Of a stretch of DNA of 64,000 nt, positions 36,410-46,043 are shown piece by piece. The DNA is taken from NCBI RefSeq assembly GCF_018205975.1, contig NZ_CP073577.1, forward strand, positions 3,224,001 through 3,288,000. Reading direction: 5' to 3'. Source of the stretch: Erythrobacter sp. JK5 (GTDB lineage: Bacteria; Pseudomonadota; Alphaproteobacteria; Sphingomonadales; Sphingomonadaceae). How positions within the stretch are numbered: the first letter of the stretch is position 1; every line of letters starts with the position of its first letter. Made by a program: the position numbers and the translations under genes. The notes under the pieces were generated by a model. The model did no database searches. It was not told the DNA's origin and saw only the letters and a program-made list of their open reading frames with translations.

Positions 36410-36832
36410 ATGATCCTAACCACGGAACGGGTCCGGACTCCCCACAGCGATGTGCGGGAGGCTCAACTGACCGCGATGATCGAATACCTGCGGTCGATGG
36501 TGCTTATGGCCCCGGGCGGCGGCGAGCGCTTTCACGCGGTTTTCGTCGATTCCCGCAAGGCCTATCTCGGCGACGAATCCATGGGCCGGGGCGAACGCGA
36601 CGCCTTGTCCCTGCGCTTGCGCGATCTGTTCGGCAAGGCGCTGCGCTACGGTGCCAGCGGCATAATCATCGCGCACAATCATCCGTCGGGCGATTGCCGT
36701 CCGAGCCAGTACGACATCGACGCCACGCAACGTGTGGCTGCCATTGCGCAGGCTCTGGACATCGAGCTGCTCGACCATCTCATTTTCAGTGATTCCGCGG
36801 TCTATTCGATGCGCGCAGGGGGCGATCTGTGA
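36410..36832 (+). CDS. JAB/MPN domain protein (RadC-like, short)
   Basis: 140 residues, only the JAB1/MPN part of RadC; the usual N-terminal HhH region is absent. The JAMM zinc motif is intact: 'AHNHPSGDCRPSQYDI' gives HxHP...SxxD. JAB-domain proteins of this size occur in mobile elements and in unknown regulatory clusters; the activity of bacterial RadC is not settled. The stop overlaps the start of the winged-helix gene by four bases. Confidence 0.8.
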   Translation: MILTTERVRTPHSDVREAQLTAMIEYLRSMVLMAPGGGERFHAVFVDSRKAYLGDESMGRGERDALSLRLRDLFGKALRYGASGIIIAHNHPSGDCRPSQYDIDATQRVAAIAQALDIELLDHLIFSDSAVYSMRAGGDL

Positions 36833-37224
36833 AGGCAACCGCGGCTACGGCATCATTTCCCGACGGCAACACGCTGATCCCCCGCTTCCGCGAGGCTGGC
36901 GACGTCACGCTCGACCTGTTCCATCGCGATGGCCGCGTCGAGGATCGCTGGCTGGGCCTTCACCCGCGCGAATTCGAACTGGTGTGGCGGCTGGCCGAAC
37001 AACCCGGCGAACGTCTCACCCGCAAGCAATTGCTGGCCGACGTCTGGCGCATCACCTTCGAGCCGGAGACCAACAGCCTGGCCGTGCATGTCGCCAGGGT
37101 TCGCGCCAAGCTCGCGCCGTTCGGTCTCTCGGCCATGCTCGCGACGCACCCGGAGGGCGGCTACCTGCTCGATACTCCGCCGGGCCCGAGCGCCTATGCC
37201 TTCGCCAGCTGCACGGAGCGCTGA
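36829..37224 (+). CDS. stand-alone OmpR/PhoB-type winged-helix protein
   Basis: 131 residues starting at GTG 36829 (GTGA overlap). 'LHPREFELVWRLAEQPGERLTRKQLLADVW' and 'TNSLAVHVARVRAKLAPFGLSAMLATHPEGGYLL' form a Trans_reg_C winged helix with recognition helix and wing. There is no receiver domain, so it is not a conventional response regulator. Last gene of the five-gene cluster; likely a DNA-binding regulator of unknown input. Confidence 0.75.
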   Translation: MKATAATASFPDGNTLIPRFREAGDVTLDLFHRDGRVEDRWLGLHPREFELVWRLAEQPGERLTRKQLLADVWRITFEPETNSLAVHVARVRAKLAPFGLSAMLATHPEGGYLLDTPPGPSAYAFASCTER

Positions 37225-37346
37225 ATCGGCCGCTGCGCCGCCGGGAGCACGTCTGGCTCGGCGGCGGTGGCAGATGAAACTGGACACCCGTGCCCCCATC
37301 AGCCATTCGTCGGCCATCCGGAAACCTGCAATGATTGAGGATTGCG

Positions 37347-38153
37347 ATGCCGATGCCAGCCAATGACAGGGTTTCGATCGATCTCGGCAACAATGGCGTT
37401 GCCCAGGTTCGGTTGACCCGCGGCGACAAGATGAATGCGCTCGACCCTGAAATGTTCGCGCGGATCATCGAAGCGGGCAGCGTGCTCCAACGCATGAAGG
37501 GCCTGCGAGCCGTGGTGCTTTCGGGCGAAGGGCGCGCTTTTTGCGCCGGGCTCGACACGTCGAGTTTCGCGCGTACGCCGAGCCCCGATGAGCCCGAGTT
37601 GACCGAGCGCACCTACGGCAATTCGAACAAGTTCCAGCAGGTCGCGATGCAATGGCGCAAGCTGCCGGTCCCGGTGATCGCGGCAGTGCACGGGGTGTGC
37701 TTCGGCGGCGGTTTGCAGATCGCAAGCGGGGCCGACATTCGCGTGGTTCACCCGGACACGCGGATGGCGATCATGGAACTCAAATGGGGTCTGGTGCCCG
37801 ACATGGGCGGGTACGCATTGTGGCGCGGGCTTGTGCGCGACGACGTGCTGCGCGAACTGATCTATACCAACCGCGAATTCAGCGGAGCCGAGGCGCAGGC
37901 GCTCGGCCTGGCGACCCATGTCGACGAGGATCCGCTGGCCCGCGCGACGCTGATCGCGGGCGAGATCGCCAATCGCAATCCGCATGCGATCCGCGCGGCG
38001 AAACGGCTTCAGGCCGGGATGCTTGAGCGCAAGACAGACGCGATCCTGCTCGAAGAAAGTATCGAGCAGCACGCCATCATGCGCAGCAGGAACCAGGTCG
38101 AAGCGGTGATGGCGGGCATGGAGCAGCGCGCGCCGAAGTTCGAGGATATTTAG
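37347..38153 (+). CDS. crotonase/enoyl-CoA hydratase family protein
   Basis: 268 residues with the crotonase fold. The oxyanion-hole segments are 'SGEGRAFCAGLD' and 'HGVCFGGGLQIASGADIRV'; the usual first catalytic Glu position in 'MAIMELKWGLVPDMGGY' is present. It hydrates or isomerises acyl-CoA, probably in fatty-acid or terpenoid-like degradation. I chose ATG 37347 because GAGGA lies 5 bases upstream. Confidence 0.88.
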   Translation: MPMPANDRVSIDLGNNGVAQVRLTRGDKMNALDPEMFARIIEAGSVLQRMKGLRAVVLSGEGRAFCAGLDTSSFARTPSPDEPELTERTYGNSNKFQQVAMQWRKLPVPVIAAVHGVCFGGGLQIASGADIRVVHPDTRMAIMELKWGLVPDMGGYALWRGLVRDDVLRELIYTNREFSGAEAQALGLATHVDEDPLARATLIAGEIANRNPHAIRAAKRLQAGMLERKTDAILLEESIEQHAIMRSRNQVEAVMAGMEQRAPKFEDI

Positions 38154-38177
38154 GCTCTCGCCGGATAGCGATTTCGA

Positions 38178-38957
38178 CTAGCCGAACACAGCAACGCACT
38201 GGAGCCCGTCGAGCACCTGGCGGCCCTGCGTGTCCCACATTCTCAGCCGTTCCGAAGAATACCCGGCATCGGCATGCTGGCTGGTGTTTTCCGCGAGGTA
38301 CCATCCGCCTTCGGACGCGTTGTCCGGATCGAGGACATTGAAGGACCAGTTGATCGAGCTGATCGGCCCCATCCGCTGCATGATCCGCATCGCGCCCGGC
38401 GGCATGACATCGCCCATCAGCACCAGTCTGGCGACCGGATCGAGCGCGTGATCCTCCGTCAGGCGGGCCCAGCGCCTGATTGTCGCGCCATGGTCTTCGT
38501 TCTTTGCCTGCCCGAACCGGAGTTCGAAGTTGTTCTGGATGAAGGACGGACCCTGGCCCTTCATCGCCACTTCGTTGTCGTCCGGCGTTCCGGGCCAGCG
38601 TTCGGGTGCGTCGGCGGGCCGCAGGGCATTGGCACTGCGCGCTGCCCCGAACAGCCAGAATGCAGTCAGCGCGACCGTGCCGCCCGACCGGATCTCGCTG
38701 CGAACCTGAGTGACGTTGCGCCCCTGCCGGACCATCTCGGCGGACAGCTCGATTTCCTCGCCCACCGGTGCCACGAACCCGATCTGAGCAGCGCGCAGGG
38801 GCGGGAGATCGGGGAAAGCGCGGGTGGCCATGGTGTAGGCGACCAGCGCCGAGGCACCGCCGTAGAGCGTGCGCCCCTGCATCCAGTCTTCGGCGTTTTC
38901 GAGCCGGGTGGCACCAGGCTTTCCAGTTATGGGTTCGAGCAGGCTGGCGATTGTCAT
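38178..38957 (-). CDS. acyl-CoA thioesterase family protein (double hotdog)
   Basis: 259 residues of the TesB-like/thioesterase family: an N-terminal hotdog with 'LYGGASALVAYTMATRAFPDLPPLRAAQIGFVAPV' and a C-terminal hotdog with 'PISSINWSFNVL' and 'GWYLAENTSQHADAGYSSERLRMWDTQG'. It cleaves acyl-CoA thioesters. It is convergent with the crotonase gene, 24 bp away; a shared role in acyl-CoA turnover is only suggestive. Confidence 0.85.
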   Translation of the reverse strand: MTIASLLEPITGKPGATRLENAEDWMQGRTLYGGASALVAYTMATRAFPDLPPLRAAQIGFVAPVGEEIELSAEMVRQGRNVTQVRSEIRSGGTVALTAFWLFGAARSANALRPADAPERWPGTPDDNEVAMKGQGPSFIQNNFELRFGQAKNEDHGATIRRWARLTEDHALDPVARLVLMGDVMPPGAMRIMQRMGPISSINWSFNVLDPDNASEGGWYLAENTSQHADAGYSSERLRMWDTQGRQVLDGLQCVAVFG

Positions 38958-39134
38958 GGCACGCCCTGTGCCCGCGCTGAGCCTGCGGGTCCAGACTGAC
39001 GTTGCGTCGCCTTGCGAAGATGCCGGCCGAAATCAGGCGGTGTGCAGCGACCCCGCCGCAACCGCGAATGTCCGATTGCGTTTGCGGCGACGAATCGCTA
39101 GTGCCCGCGCTCCGTCCGCTTAAGCGGGCGGCTC

Positions 39135-39208
39135 GGCCCGATGGCGGAGTGGTTACGCAGAGGACTGCAAATCCTTGCACGCCGGTTCGATTCCGGCTCG
39201 GGCCTCCA
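39135..39208 (+). tRNA. tRNA-Cys (anticodon GCA)
   Basis: Acceptor GGCCCGA pairs with TCGGGCC, the anticodon stem AGGA/TCCT encloses CTGCAAA with GCA, the T-arm contains GGTTCGATTCC, and 3' TCCA is encoded. It stands 32 bp before tRNA-Thr. Confidence 0.95.
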
Positions 39209-39240
39209 TTTTCCGATTGCGCGCTGGCGCAATCCGCAGT

Positions 39241-39316
39241 GCCGCTTTAGCTCAGTTGGTAGAGCACATCATTCGTAATGATGGGGTCACGTGTTCGAGT
39301 CACGTAAGCGGCACCA
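39241..39316 (+). tRNA. tRNA-Thr (anticodon CGT)
   Basis: Acceptor GCCGCTT pairs with AAGCGGC, the D-arm is AGCTCAGTTGGTAGAGC, the anticodon stem CATCA/TGATG encloses TTCGTAA with CGT, the T-loop is GTTCGAGTC, and ACCA is encoded at 39313-39316. Its 3' end is the integration site of the island that follows; the tRNA itself stays intact. Confidence 0.95.
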
Positions 39317-39319
39317 CCT
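39303..39319. repeat. attL (tRNA-Thr 3' end)
   Basis: CGTAAGCGGCACCACCT at the end of tRNA-Thr; its partner lies at 50087-50102 with one G missing. Confidence 0.65.
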
Positions 39320-39481
39320 GCCTGTTCGCAATTGCACGCGAAAGGTTGCAAGAACCCCGGAAAACTGCCAAAAATGAGGCTGGCTTTACCGCCGGTGCTC
39401 GCCATTGTTCGCTGAAATTCGGACCAGATTGGGGGCCTGCGTGGGGGCCTATCGGAAACGCACAATCGAAAAGGCCCCCAA

Positions 39482-40710
39482 ATGGCACTGACAGATTCCG
39501 GATTGAAAGCTCTCAAGCCCCGCGCCAAAGCCTACAAGGTAAGCGATGAGAAGGGCTGTATGTCCAAGTGACCCCGGCTGGCAGCAAGCTCTGGAAATTC
39601 AAATTTCGCAACAAGCTGGGGGCAGAAAAGAAGCTCTCGCTCGGGGCCTACCCAGACCTCTCCCTCAAAGAGGCGCGGGAATTGCGGGACGCGGCTCGAA
39701 ACAAGGTTGCGAGAGGGATCGATCCAGCCGAGCAAAAGCAGCGCGATAAGCGGGCGGCAAAGATCAGTGCGGCCAATTCATTCGAGGCGGTCGCAAAGGC
39801 TTACATCGCCAAGAATGAACGCGACGGCCTAGCTGAAGCAACAGTGCGCAAGCGCAGGTGGTTTTTGGACATCGTGCGCAAGCCGCTGGGAGCGCGACCG
39901 ATTGCCGAAATCGAGCCTTACGAAATTCTGGACGCTGTTCGCCCGTTTGAAGCAGCGAAGAATGACGAGAAGGCTCACCGCACCCTACAATTCATCGGGC
40001 AGGTCTTCCGCTATGCCGTGGCAAACCAGATTGCTGGATCAGACCCGACCCGCGACCTGCGCGGTGCCTTGTCGAGCCGAAAGCCAAAACACCACGCGGC
40101 AATTCTGGAGCCGGTTAAGGTTGGCGGCTTGATGCGGGCTATTGACGGCTACGATGGCCAGCCGATCACACAGTTTGCATTGCGCCTTTCGCCTTATGTC
40201 TTCGTGCGCCCCGGCGAGCTTCGCCGCGCCGAATGGAGCGAAATTGATCTGGAAGGGGCAGTCTGGCGCATTCCGGCTGCCAAAATGAAGGGGCGGCAGG
40301 AGCACGCTGTCCCGCTGGCCTCTCAATCGCTGGCTGTCCTAAAGCAAGCCCAAGAGCTGACCGGAGATGGGCAATATGTGTTTCCGTCAATCCGTTCACG
40401 TCGAAATCCGATGTCAGAAAACACGGTCAACGCAGCATTGCGACGGCTCGGCTTTGGCAGTGACGAAATGACCGCGCACGGCTTTCGGGCGATGGCCAGC
40501 ACCTTGCTCAATGAATCCGGCAAGTGGTCTGCGGACGCAATCGAGCGCGCTCTCGCGCACAAGGACAAGGATCATATCCGCGCGGCCTATCATCGCGGGG
40601 CTCACTGGCAGGAGCGCGTGGAGATGGCCCAATGGTGGGCCGACTATCTGGATATGCTCAGAGACGGTGCGGACGTTATCCCGATTTCCAACAATGTGGC
40701 GGCTGGCTAA
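39482..40710 (+). pseudogene. P4-type tyrosine integrase, N-terminal frameshift
   Basis: The gene begins at ATG 39482 with 'MALTDSGLKALKPRAKAYKV', the DUF4102 arm-binding domain of P4/tRNA-associated integrases. It then breaks frame near 39556: one missing C in GGG(C)CTG; the corrected reading is 'SDEKGLYVQVTPAGSKLWK'. From GTG 39568 the frame is open to the end. The catalytic set is present: Arg in 'YVFVRPGELRRAEW', His/Arg in 'TAHGFRAMAST', His in 'LAHKDKD' and Tyr in 'RAAYHRGAHW'. It would integrate at the tRNA-Thr 3' end. Either sequencing error or an immobilised element. Confidence 0.85.
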
Positions 40711-40749
40711 GACTCGACAAGTACATGAAACGCGGACCATTGTCCGCGC

Positions 40750-41436
40750 ATGGACGAGGGCGAACGCCAGCAAATAACTCTCTTAACCGAACGCGCCCTT
40801 CAACGAGGGCAGGAAAGATACGGTGCCGAACAGCGACAACTGTTCGCTGAACACTCTGCAAAAGGCATGCTTGGTAATAGCGCAACGATCACGCGCGCAG
40901 TCGCGCTTATGGGAGAAGTAGCGTCCGCAACACTCGATCAGCTCCTTACCGAATGCGGTGGGGTAAGCAAAACGAGTGAGGCATTCGATCAGATAGACAA
41001 GACGCTGACAGTCTTGCTTGACGCCTTCCACCAGCGCCTGCCGGAAGCAATAGGGATGGGCACTCGTGGTACGCCTAGTGAGTCGATAACGAAAGCATCA
41101 GAAGACCTATTCGCGAAAATGCGGGCTGACATCGAAGCTGATGTGAAAGTCGCCCGGTTTGGGTTTCTGAAGAGCAGCCAGACTGAGAGGCTAGATTCGT
41201 CGACCCCCAAACCAACAAAGAAGAACACAGGAGGCAAACCTTTAGCGAAGCACTGGGATGCTATGTGGGCTGATATAGCTACGCAGCTTTGGACGGGTGA
41301 ACTCGTTCCGAAAAGCCAAGCAGACATAAAGCGCTCAATGTTTGACTGGCTGAACACCAATGGAATTGAAGTTGGCGACACGGTTGTTACGGGACGCGCC
41401 CGCGCGCTCTGGCAACGAATGCAAACCGAAACTTAG
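40750..41436 (+). CDS. hypothetical island protein
   Basis: 228 residues, mostly helical, with a Lys/Pro-rich linker around 'STPKPTKKNTGGK' and a C-terminal 'HWDAMWADIATQLWTGELVPKSQADIKRSMFDWLNTNG' block. The C-terminal block resembles small helical modules seen in island and phage proteins, but no family is recognised. No membrane segment. It starts 39 bp after the integrase. Confidence 0.55.
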   Translation: MDEGERQQITLLTERALQRGQERYGAEQRQLFAEHSAKGMLGNSATITRAVALMGEVASATLDQLLTECGGVSKTSEAFDQIDKTLTVLLDAFHQRLPEAIGMGTRGTPSESITKASEDLFAKMRADIEADVKVARFGFLKSSQTERLDSSTPKPTKKNTGGKPLAKHWDAMWADIATQLWTGELVPKSQADIKRSMFDWLNTNGIEVGDTVVTGRARALWQRMQTET

Positions 41437-41456
41437 TTTCCGAACCTTTCCGAACC
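41437..41456. repeat. short tandem repeat (2 x 10 bp)
   Basis: TTTCCGAACC occurs twice head-to-tail immediately after the stop codon of the unknown gene, within the 102-bp gap before the AlpA-like gene. It could be a binding site of the adjacent HTH protein. Confidence 0.5.
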
Positions 41457-41538
41457 TTACCGCGCGATTCAAACCCCGGAGTCGCCGATGCATGTTTGCG
41501 CCCGCTGGTGATTGCCAGCTCAATTCTGGAGCACAAAC

Positions 41539-41706
41539 ATGGAAGTCCTACTCGTGTCGATCAACGAAGCCGCCACGGCTCTGAACCTCGGTCGCACATC
41601 CGTTTACAAGTTGATCGACGAAGGCAAGCTGGAAAGCCGCAAGATGGGGCGGCGGCGCATGGTGACGACTGCTTCGATTCGGCGGCTGGTCGACGACGAA
41701 GGGTAA
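41539..41706 (+). CDS. AlpA/excisionase-like HTH protein
   Basis: 55 residues: 'VSINEAATALNLGRTSVYKLIDEGKLESRKMGRRRMVTTASIRRLV' is the compact MerR-like winged HTH of excisionases and AlpA activators. It probably controls or assists excision of the island. I chose ATG 41539, which begins just before the domain. Confidence 0.8.
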   Translation: MEVLLVSINEAATALNLGRTSVYKLIDEGKLESRKMGRRRMVTTASIRRLVDDEG

Positions 41707-41711
41707 GGCCG

Positions 41712-42191
41712 ATGCCCTCGCGCCGGGTCAATCCCAATCGAGTGAAGACCAACTACAGCTACACAGTGAGCGAACTGGCCGAATGTCTTGGCACACATAA
41801 GAACACCGTGCGCCATTGGCAGCGCAAAGGCTTGGACCCAATCGATGACCGCCGCCCGTATCTTTTCCATGGCGAGGATGTGCGCGCATTCCTGAAGGAA
41901 CGTCGCGCCAGCCGTAAGCGCCCCTGCGCTCCTGGCACACTCTACTGCGTGTCCTGTCGCAAGCCGCGTCGCCCTGCGCTTGGCATGGTCGACTATCTTC
42001 CGATGCGCGCCGCAAGCGGCAATCTGCGCGGCATTTGCGAGGTCTGCGAAACTGTCATGCACCGCCAAATCCGTTTCGCGGACCTGCAAACGAAAATGCC
42101 GGGATGCGAGGTCAAAATAGCGGAAGGCCCTTCAAGCCTAAATGGGCAGGCGTCCCCCTCCCGTAATTGTGATTTGAAGAAGGAAGGCTAG
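41712..42191 (+). CDS. HTH protein with zinc-ribbon-like CxxC pairs
   Basis: 159 residues. An N-terminal MerR-type helix-turn-helix ('YTVSELAECLGTHKNTVRHWQRKGLDPIDDRRPYLFHGEDVRAFL') is followed by CVSC and CEVC pairs ~35 residues apart, which may bind zinc. It starts 6 bp after the AlpA-like gene and ends 3 bp before the second recombinase. In that position it may regulate or guide the recombinase; no named family recognised. Confidence 0.65.
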   Translation: MPSRRVNPNRVKTNYSYTVSELAECLGTHKNTVRHWQRKGLDPIDDRRPYLFHGEDVRAFLKERRASRKRPCAPGTLYCVSCRKPRRPALGMVDYLPMRAASGNLRGICEVCETVMHRQIRFADLQTKMPGCEVKIAEGPSSLNGQASPSRNCDLKKEG

Positions 42192-42194
42192 ACC

Positions 42195-43292
42195 ATGGCG
42201 AAACACAGTCCCGCAAATGAGCGCGTGAAGCGGGATTACTTCGCGTTCCTGAGGGAAGCGAAGGGCCGCGATACAGTGACAATCGACCGGGTGGCGCAAT
42301 CACTCGCAAAGTTCGAAAAGTCGACCCGGCACAAGGACTTCAAGAGCTTCCGCAAAGAGCAGGCAATTGCCTTCAAAAAGCGCGTTGGAGAGGCTGTGAA
42401 TGCGAAATCGGGCGAGCGTCTGAGCAAAGCAACCGTGCAGTCTACGCTGCGCGACCTGAAAGCCTTTGTCGAATGGCTTTCCCGTGAACCGGGCTATCGC
42501 TCGCATCTATCGTATTCCGATGCCGAATACTTCAACGTGAAGGAGAAGGACGCAGCTATTGCGAGGGCACGGCGGGAAAAGAAAGTGCCTACGCTGGAAC
42601 AGGTACGCCGTGTGCTGGAATCCATGCCAGCCGAAACGGTGCTGGAGCGCCGCGACCTGGCGCTTGTCGCCTTCGCAACGATCACGGGAGCACGGGTCAA
42701 CGCATTGGCCAGCTTCCGGCTGGAGCACGTCGACATTGAGAGGGGCTTTGTCGAACAGGATGCGCGGACGGTGCGAACGAAGTTCGCGAAGACCTTCCGA
42801 ACCTATTTCATGCCGGTCTCCGAAGGCGCGTTGGAGATAGTCTCCGATTGGGTGCGCGAGCTGCGTGAGGACTTGCTCCGGGGTCCAGTCGATCCGCTGT
42901 TTCCGGCAACCGAAGTGGGCGTGAGCGAAGCTGGGATATTCGAGCCGACTGGCCTTGCTCGCAAAGGCTGGGCGTCGACCGGGCCTGTGCGCGATGTATT
43001 CCGCAAAGCCTTCGAAGCGGCTGGCTTGCCCTATTACAACCCGCACAGCTTTCGCGACATGCTGGTGCGCCATGCGATGAAGTTGGACCTGACACCTGAG
43101 GAAATGAAGGCTTGGAGCCAGAACCTCGGTCACTCTGACGTGATGACCACACTTTCCAGCTACGGTCCCGTGCCGACCCATCGGCAGGGCGAGTTGATCC
43201 AGGAACTTGGGCAGGGGAAAGCAAACGACGAGGAGGCTCGCATAGCTAAGATTGTGGCTGAGACGATACGTCGGATGCAGGAAAAGGACTGA
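42195..43292 (+). CDS. second tyrosine recombinase (site-specific integrase)
   Basis: 365 residues. SAM-like N-terminal domain (~1-120), then the catalytic domain with Arg in 'TGARVNALASF', 'HSFRDMLVRH' (H-x-x-R), His in 'LGHSDVMTTLSSYG' and the Tyr nucleophile in the same segment. It differs from the P4-type integrase in length and domain type. Together with the HTH gene directly upstream it may form a separate mobility module. Confidence 0.85.
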   Translation: MAKHSPANERVKRDYFAFLREAKGRDTVTIDRVAQSLAKFEKSTRHKDFKSFRKEQAIAFKKRVGEAVNAKSGERLSKATVQSTLRDLKAFVEWLSREPGYRSHLSYSDAEYFNVKEKDAAIARARREKKVPTLEQVRRVLESMPAETVLERRDLALVAFATITGARVNALASFRLEHVDIERGFVEQDARTVRTKFAKTFRTYFMPVSEGALEIVSDWVRELREDLLRGPVDPLFPATEVGVSEAGIFEPTGLARKGWASTGPVRDVFRKAFEAAGLPYYNPHSFRDMLVRHAMKLDLTPEEMKAWSQNLGHSDVMTTLSSYGPVPTHRQGELIQELGQGKANDEEARIAKIVAETIRRMQEKD

Positions 43293-43374
43293 ATAGCCTT
43301 CTCGAGTTAGTTCCAAGACTTGTTGACCCGAATAGAGCTTTGCCAGATGAGTCGCTCCGTAACAGAGGGAAATC

Positions 43375-44901
43375 ATGGCAAAGTCAGTTAACAACAATGA
43401 GACCATCGAAAAGGCCATGTGGGCAGCGGCGGACAAGCTGCGCAAGAACATTGACGCGGCGGAATACAAGCACGTCGTCCTTGGCCTGATCTTCCTCAAA
43501 TACATCTCGGACGCTTTCGACGAGCTCTATGCCAAGCTTGTCGCAGGAGAAGGCGAATACGCGGGCGCAGACCCTGAGGATGTGGACGAGTACAAGGCCG
43601 AGAATGTCTTCTTCGTGCCGCCATCCGCGCGCTGGAAGTTTCTGCAAAGCCACGCCAAGCAGCCGACTATCGGCAAGACCGTTGACGAGGCGATGGACGC
43701 CATCGAGCGCGAGAACCCCAGCCTGCGCGGCGTGCTGCCCAAGGTCTATGCGCGAGGCAATTTGGACCCAACCAATCTCGGCGGTCTGATCGATCTGATC
43801 AGCAATTCCGAAAGTCAGCACGGCAAGGAAGGCAACGCCGACTTCCTCGGCCAGACCTTTGAATACTTCCTCGGCCATTTCGCGCTCGCAGAAGGCAAGA
43901 AGGGCGGCCAGTTCTATACGCCTGAAAGCGTGGTGCGCGTGCTGGTCGAGATGCTGGAGCCCTATAAGGGCCGCGTGTTCGATCCGTGTTGCGGGTCTGG
44001 AGGGCTGTTCGTGCAGTCGGAGAAATTCGTCGCCGCGCACCAGGGCAAGGTCAATGACATCTCGATCTATGGGCAGGAGAGCAATCAGACGACGTGGCGG
44101 CTGGCAAAGATGAACCTTGCCATTCGTGGGATAGACTCCAGCCAGGTCAAATGGAACAATGAGGGTTCATTCCTCAACAACGCGCATCCGGACCTAAAGG
44201 CCGATTTCGTGATTGCGAACCCGCCGTTCAACGATAGTGATTGGGGCGGTGACCTGCTTCGCGACGACGCGCGATGGACCTTTGGAACGCCGCCAGCGGG
44301 CAATGCCAATTACGGCTGGATTCAGCACTTCCTCTATCACCTGGCACCGGGCGGGAAGGCGGGCTTTGTTCTTTCCAAGGGGGCGCTTACAACCAAGTCA
44401 TCGGGTGAAGGGGAAATCCGCAAGGCCCTGATCGAAGCGGGGCTGGTCGATTGCATTGTCAACCTGCCTGCCAAGTTGTTTCTGAACACGCAAATCCCGG
44501 CGAGCTTGTGGTTCCTTAGTCGGGGAACGACTTATCGCCCCAATGAAATCCTGTTCATCGATGCGCGCAACCTGGGTCACTTGATCAATCGCCGCACGCT
44601 GGAGTTTTCGGATGATGACATCGCGCAGATCATCGGCACCTACCACGAGTGGCAGAAGGGTGACGAGGGTAGCTACGAGGACGTGAAAGGCTTCTGCAAT
44701 TCCGCCTCGCTGGAGCGTGTGCGCAAGCTAGACCATGTGCTGACTCCGGGGCGCTACGTCGGGCTGGCTGAGGAAGAAGACGATTTTGACTTTGCCGCGC
44801 GGTTCAAGAGCTTGAAGGCGGAGTTCGAGGCACAGTTGGAAGAAGAGGCGAAGCTGAATGCACGGATCGCGGAGAACTTAGCGAAGGTGCAGCTGCCGTG
44901 A
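43375..44901 (+). CDS. hsdM: type I restriction-modification system, methyltransferase subunit M
   Basis: 508 residues. N-terminal helical HsdM_N ('[36 protein letters not shown]'), then the N6-adenine methyltransferase domain with SAM motif '[12 protein letters not shown]' and catalytic '[11 protein letters not shown]' (NPPF). It ends with a coiled segment ('[19 protein letters not shown]') for HsdS contact. Its stop overlaps the GTG start of hsdS. Confidence 0.96.
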   Translation: MAKSVNNNETIEKAMWAAADKLRKNIDAAEYKHVVLGLIFLKYISDAFDELYAKLVAGEGEYAGADPEDVDEYKAENVFFVPPSARWKFLQSHAKQPTIGKTVDEAMDAIERENPSLRGVLPKVYARGNLDPTNLGGLIDLISNSESQHGKEGNADFLGQTFEYFLGHFALAEGKKGGQFYTPESVVRVLVEMLEPYKGRVFDPCCGSGGLFVQSEKFVAAHQGKVNDISIYGQESNQTTWRLAKMNLAIRGIDSSQVKWNNEGSFLNNAHPDLKADFVIANPPFNDSDWGGDLLRDDARWTFGTPPAGNANYGWIQHFLYHLAPGGKAGFVLSKGALTTKSSGEGEIRKALIEAGLVDCIVNLPAKLFLNTQIPASLWFLSRGTTYRPNEILFIDARNLGHLINRRTLEFSDDDIAQIIGTYHEWQKGDEGSYEDVKGFCNSASLERVRKLDHVLTPGRYVGLAEEEDDFDFAARFKSLKAEFEAQLEEEAKLNARIAENLAKVQLP

Positions 44902-46043
44902 TCGAGGGGTGGCGAGAATACAAAATCGAGGACTTAGCTGAAATCAGGAATCAGTCTCGCGTTCCGTTGAGCAAACTTGAGCGGTCGCAACGGAGCGGGC
45001 CGTATCCGTACTACGGGGCTTCGGGGATCATCGATTATGTCGATGGCTTTCTGTTTGAAGGAGAGCACGTTCTCATCTCGGAGGACGGGGAGAACTTAAA
45101 ATCTCGAAAAACTCCGATTGCGTTCAAGGCTGATGGACGGTTCTGGGTCAACAATCATGCGCATATTTTGAAGGGTAAGAAGGCTTTTCACAATGATCTG
45201 ATCTGCCACTATTTCAGTCAGTTGGACTTGAGCGCTCACATCACAGGCGCTGTCCAGCCGAAGCTAAGCAAGGCAAGCCTAACCAGCATTCCGATACTCC
45301 TTCCGGAAGATGAGGGCGAACAAGAAACGATTGCGGAGGTCCTTTCATCGCTAGACGACAAGATTGATCTGCTTCGCCGCCAGGACGCCACTCTGGAGGC
45401 GCTTGCCGAGACCCTCTTCCGACAGTCTTTCATCGAAAACGCACAAGATGATTGGGAAGAGGGCACTCTTGATGATGTGCTGACAGTGAAAGGCGGAACG
45501 ACGCCGAGCACGAAGAACGAAGCCTTCTGGGATGGGGACATCCATTGGACTAGTCCGAAGGACTTGACCGGAAACAATGGGCTTTTCTTGCTAGACACAG
45601 CACGCAAAATCACACCGGAAGGGCTCGCAACGATTAGTTCTGGCTTGCTTCCGGCTGGGTCACTCTTGATGTCTTCAAGGGCACCCGTTGGCTGTTTGGC
45701 GTTCTCGGTAAATCCTGTGGCGATCAATCAAGGATACATAGGCATTCTGGATGAAAAGGGTTTCTCGAAAGAGTTTCTAATTCTTTGGCTCAAAACTCAC
45801 ATGGATTACGTCAAGAGCTATGCCAACGGTTCGACGTTCCAAGAGATCAGTAAGTCGACTTTCAAGAGGTTGGAAATCTCGAAGCCGCCCGAACCATTGC
45901 GACTTAAGTTTCAGGCAACCGTTTCGCCAATTTTCGGAAGACTATTCGAAAACGCCCTGCAAATTCAGAGTCTGGAGCGGCTTCGCGATACATTGCTGCC
46001 TCGACTTATGTCAGGTGCCGTGAGGGTCGACCTCAGCGCATGA
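44898..46043 (+). CDS. hsdS: type I restriction-modification system, specificity subunit S
   Basis: 381 residues with two target-recognition domains. TRD1 is ~1-140 and ends in the conserved helix '[37 protein letters not shown]'. TRD2 is ~155-330, starting with the typical '[33 protein letters not shown]', and ends with '[16 protein letters not shown]'. It sets the DNA recognition site for both methylation and cleavage. Recognition sequence cannot be predicted here. GTG start, coupled to hsdM. Confidence 0.95.
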   Translation: MIEGWREYKIEDLAEIRNQSRVPLSKLERSQRSGPYPYYGASGIIDYVDGFLFEGEHVLISEDGENLKSRKTPIAFKADGRFWVNNHAHILKGKKAFHNDLICHYFSQLDLSAHITGAVQPKLSKASLTSIPILLPEDEGEQETIAEVLSSLDDKIDLLRRQDATLEALAETLFRQSFIENAQDDWEEGTLDDVLTVKGGTTPSTKNEAFWDGDIHWTSPKDLTGNNGLFLLDTARKITPEGLATISSGLLPAGSLLMSSRAPVGCLAFSVNPVAINQGYIGILDEKGFSKEFLILWLKTHMDYVKSYANGSTFQEISKSTFKRLEISKPPEPLRLKFQATVSPIFGRLFENALQIQSLERLRDTLLPRLMSGAVRVDLSA

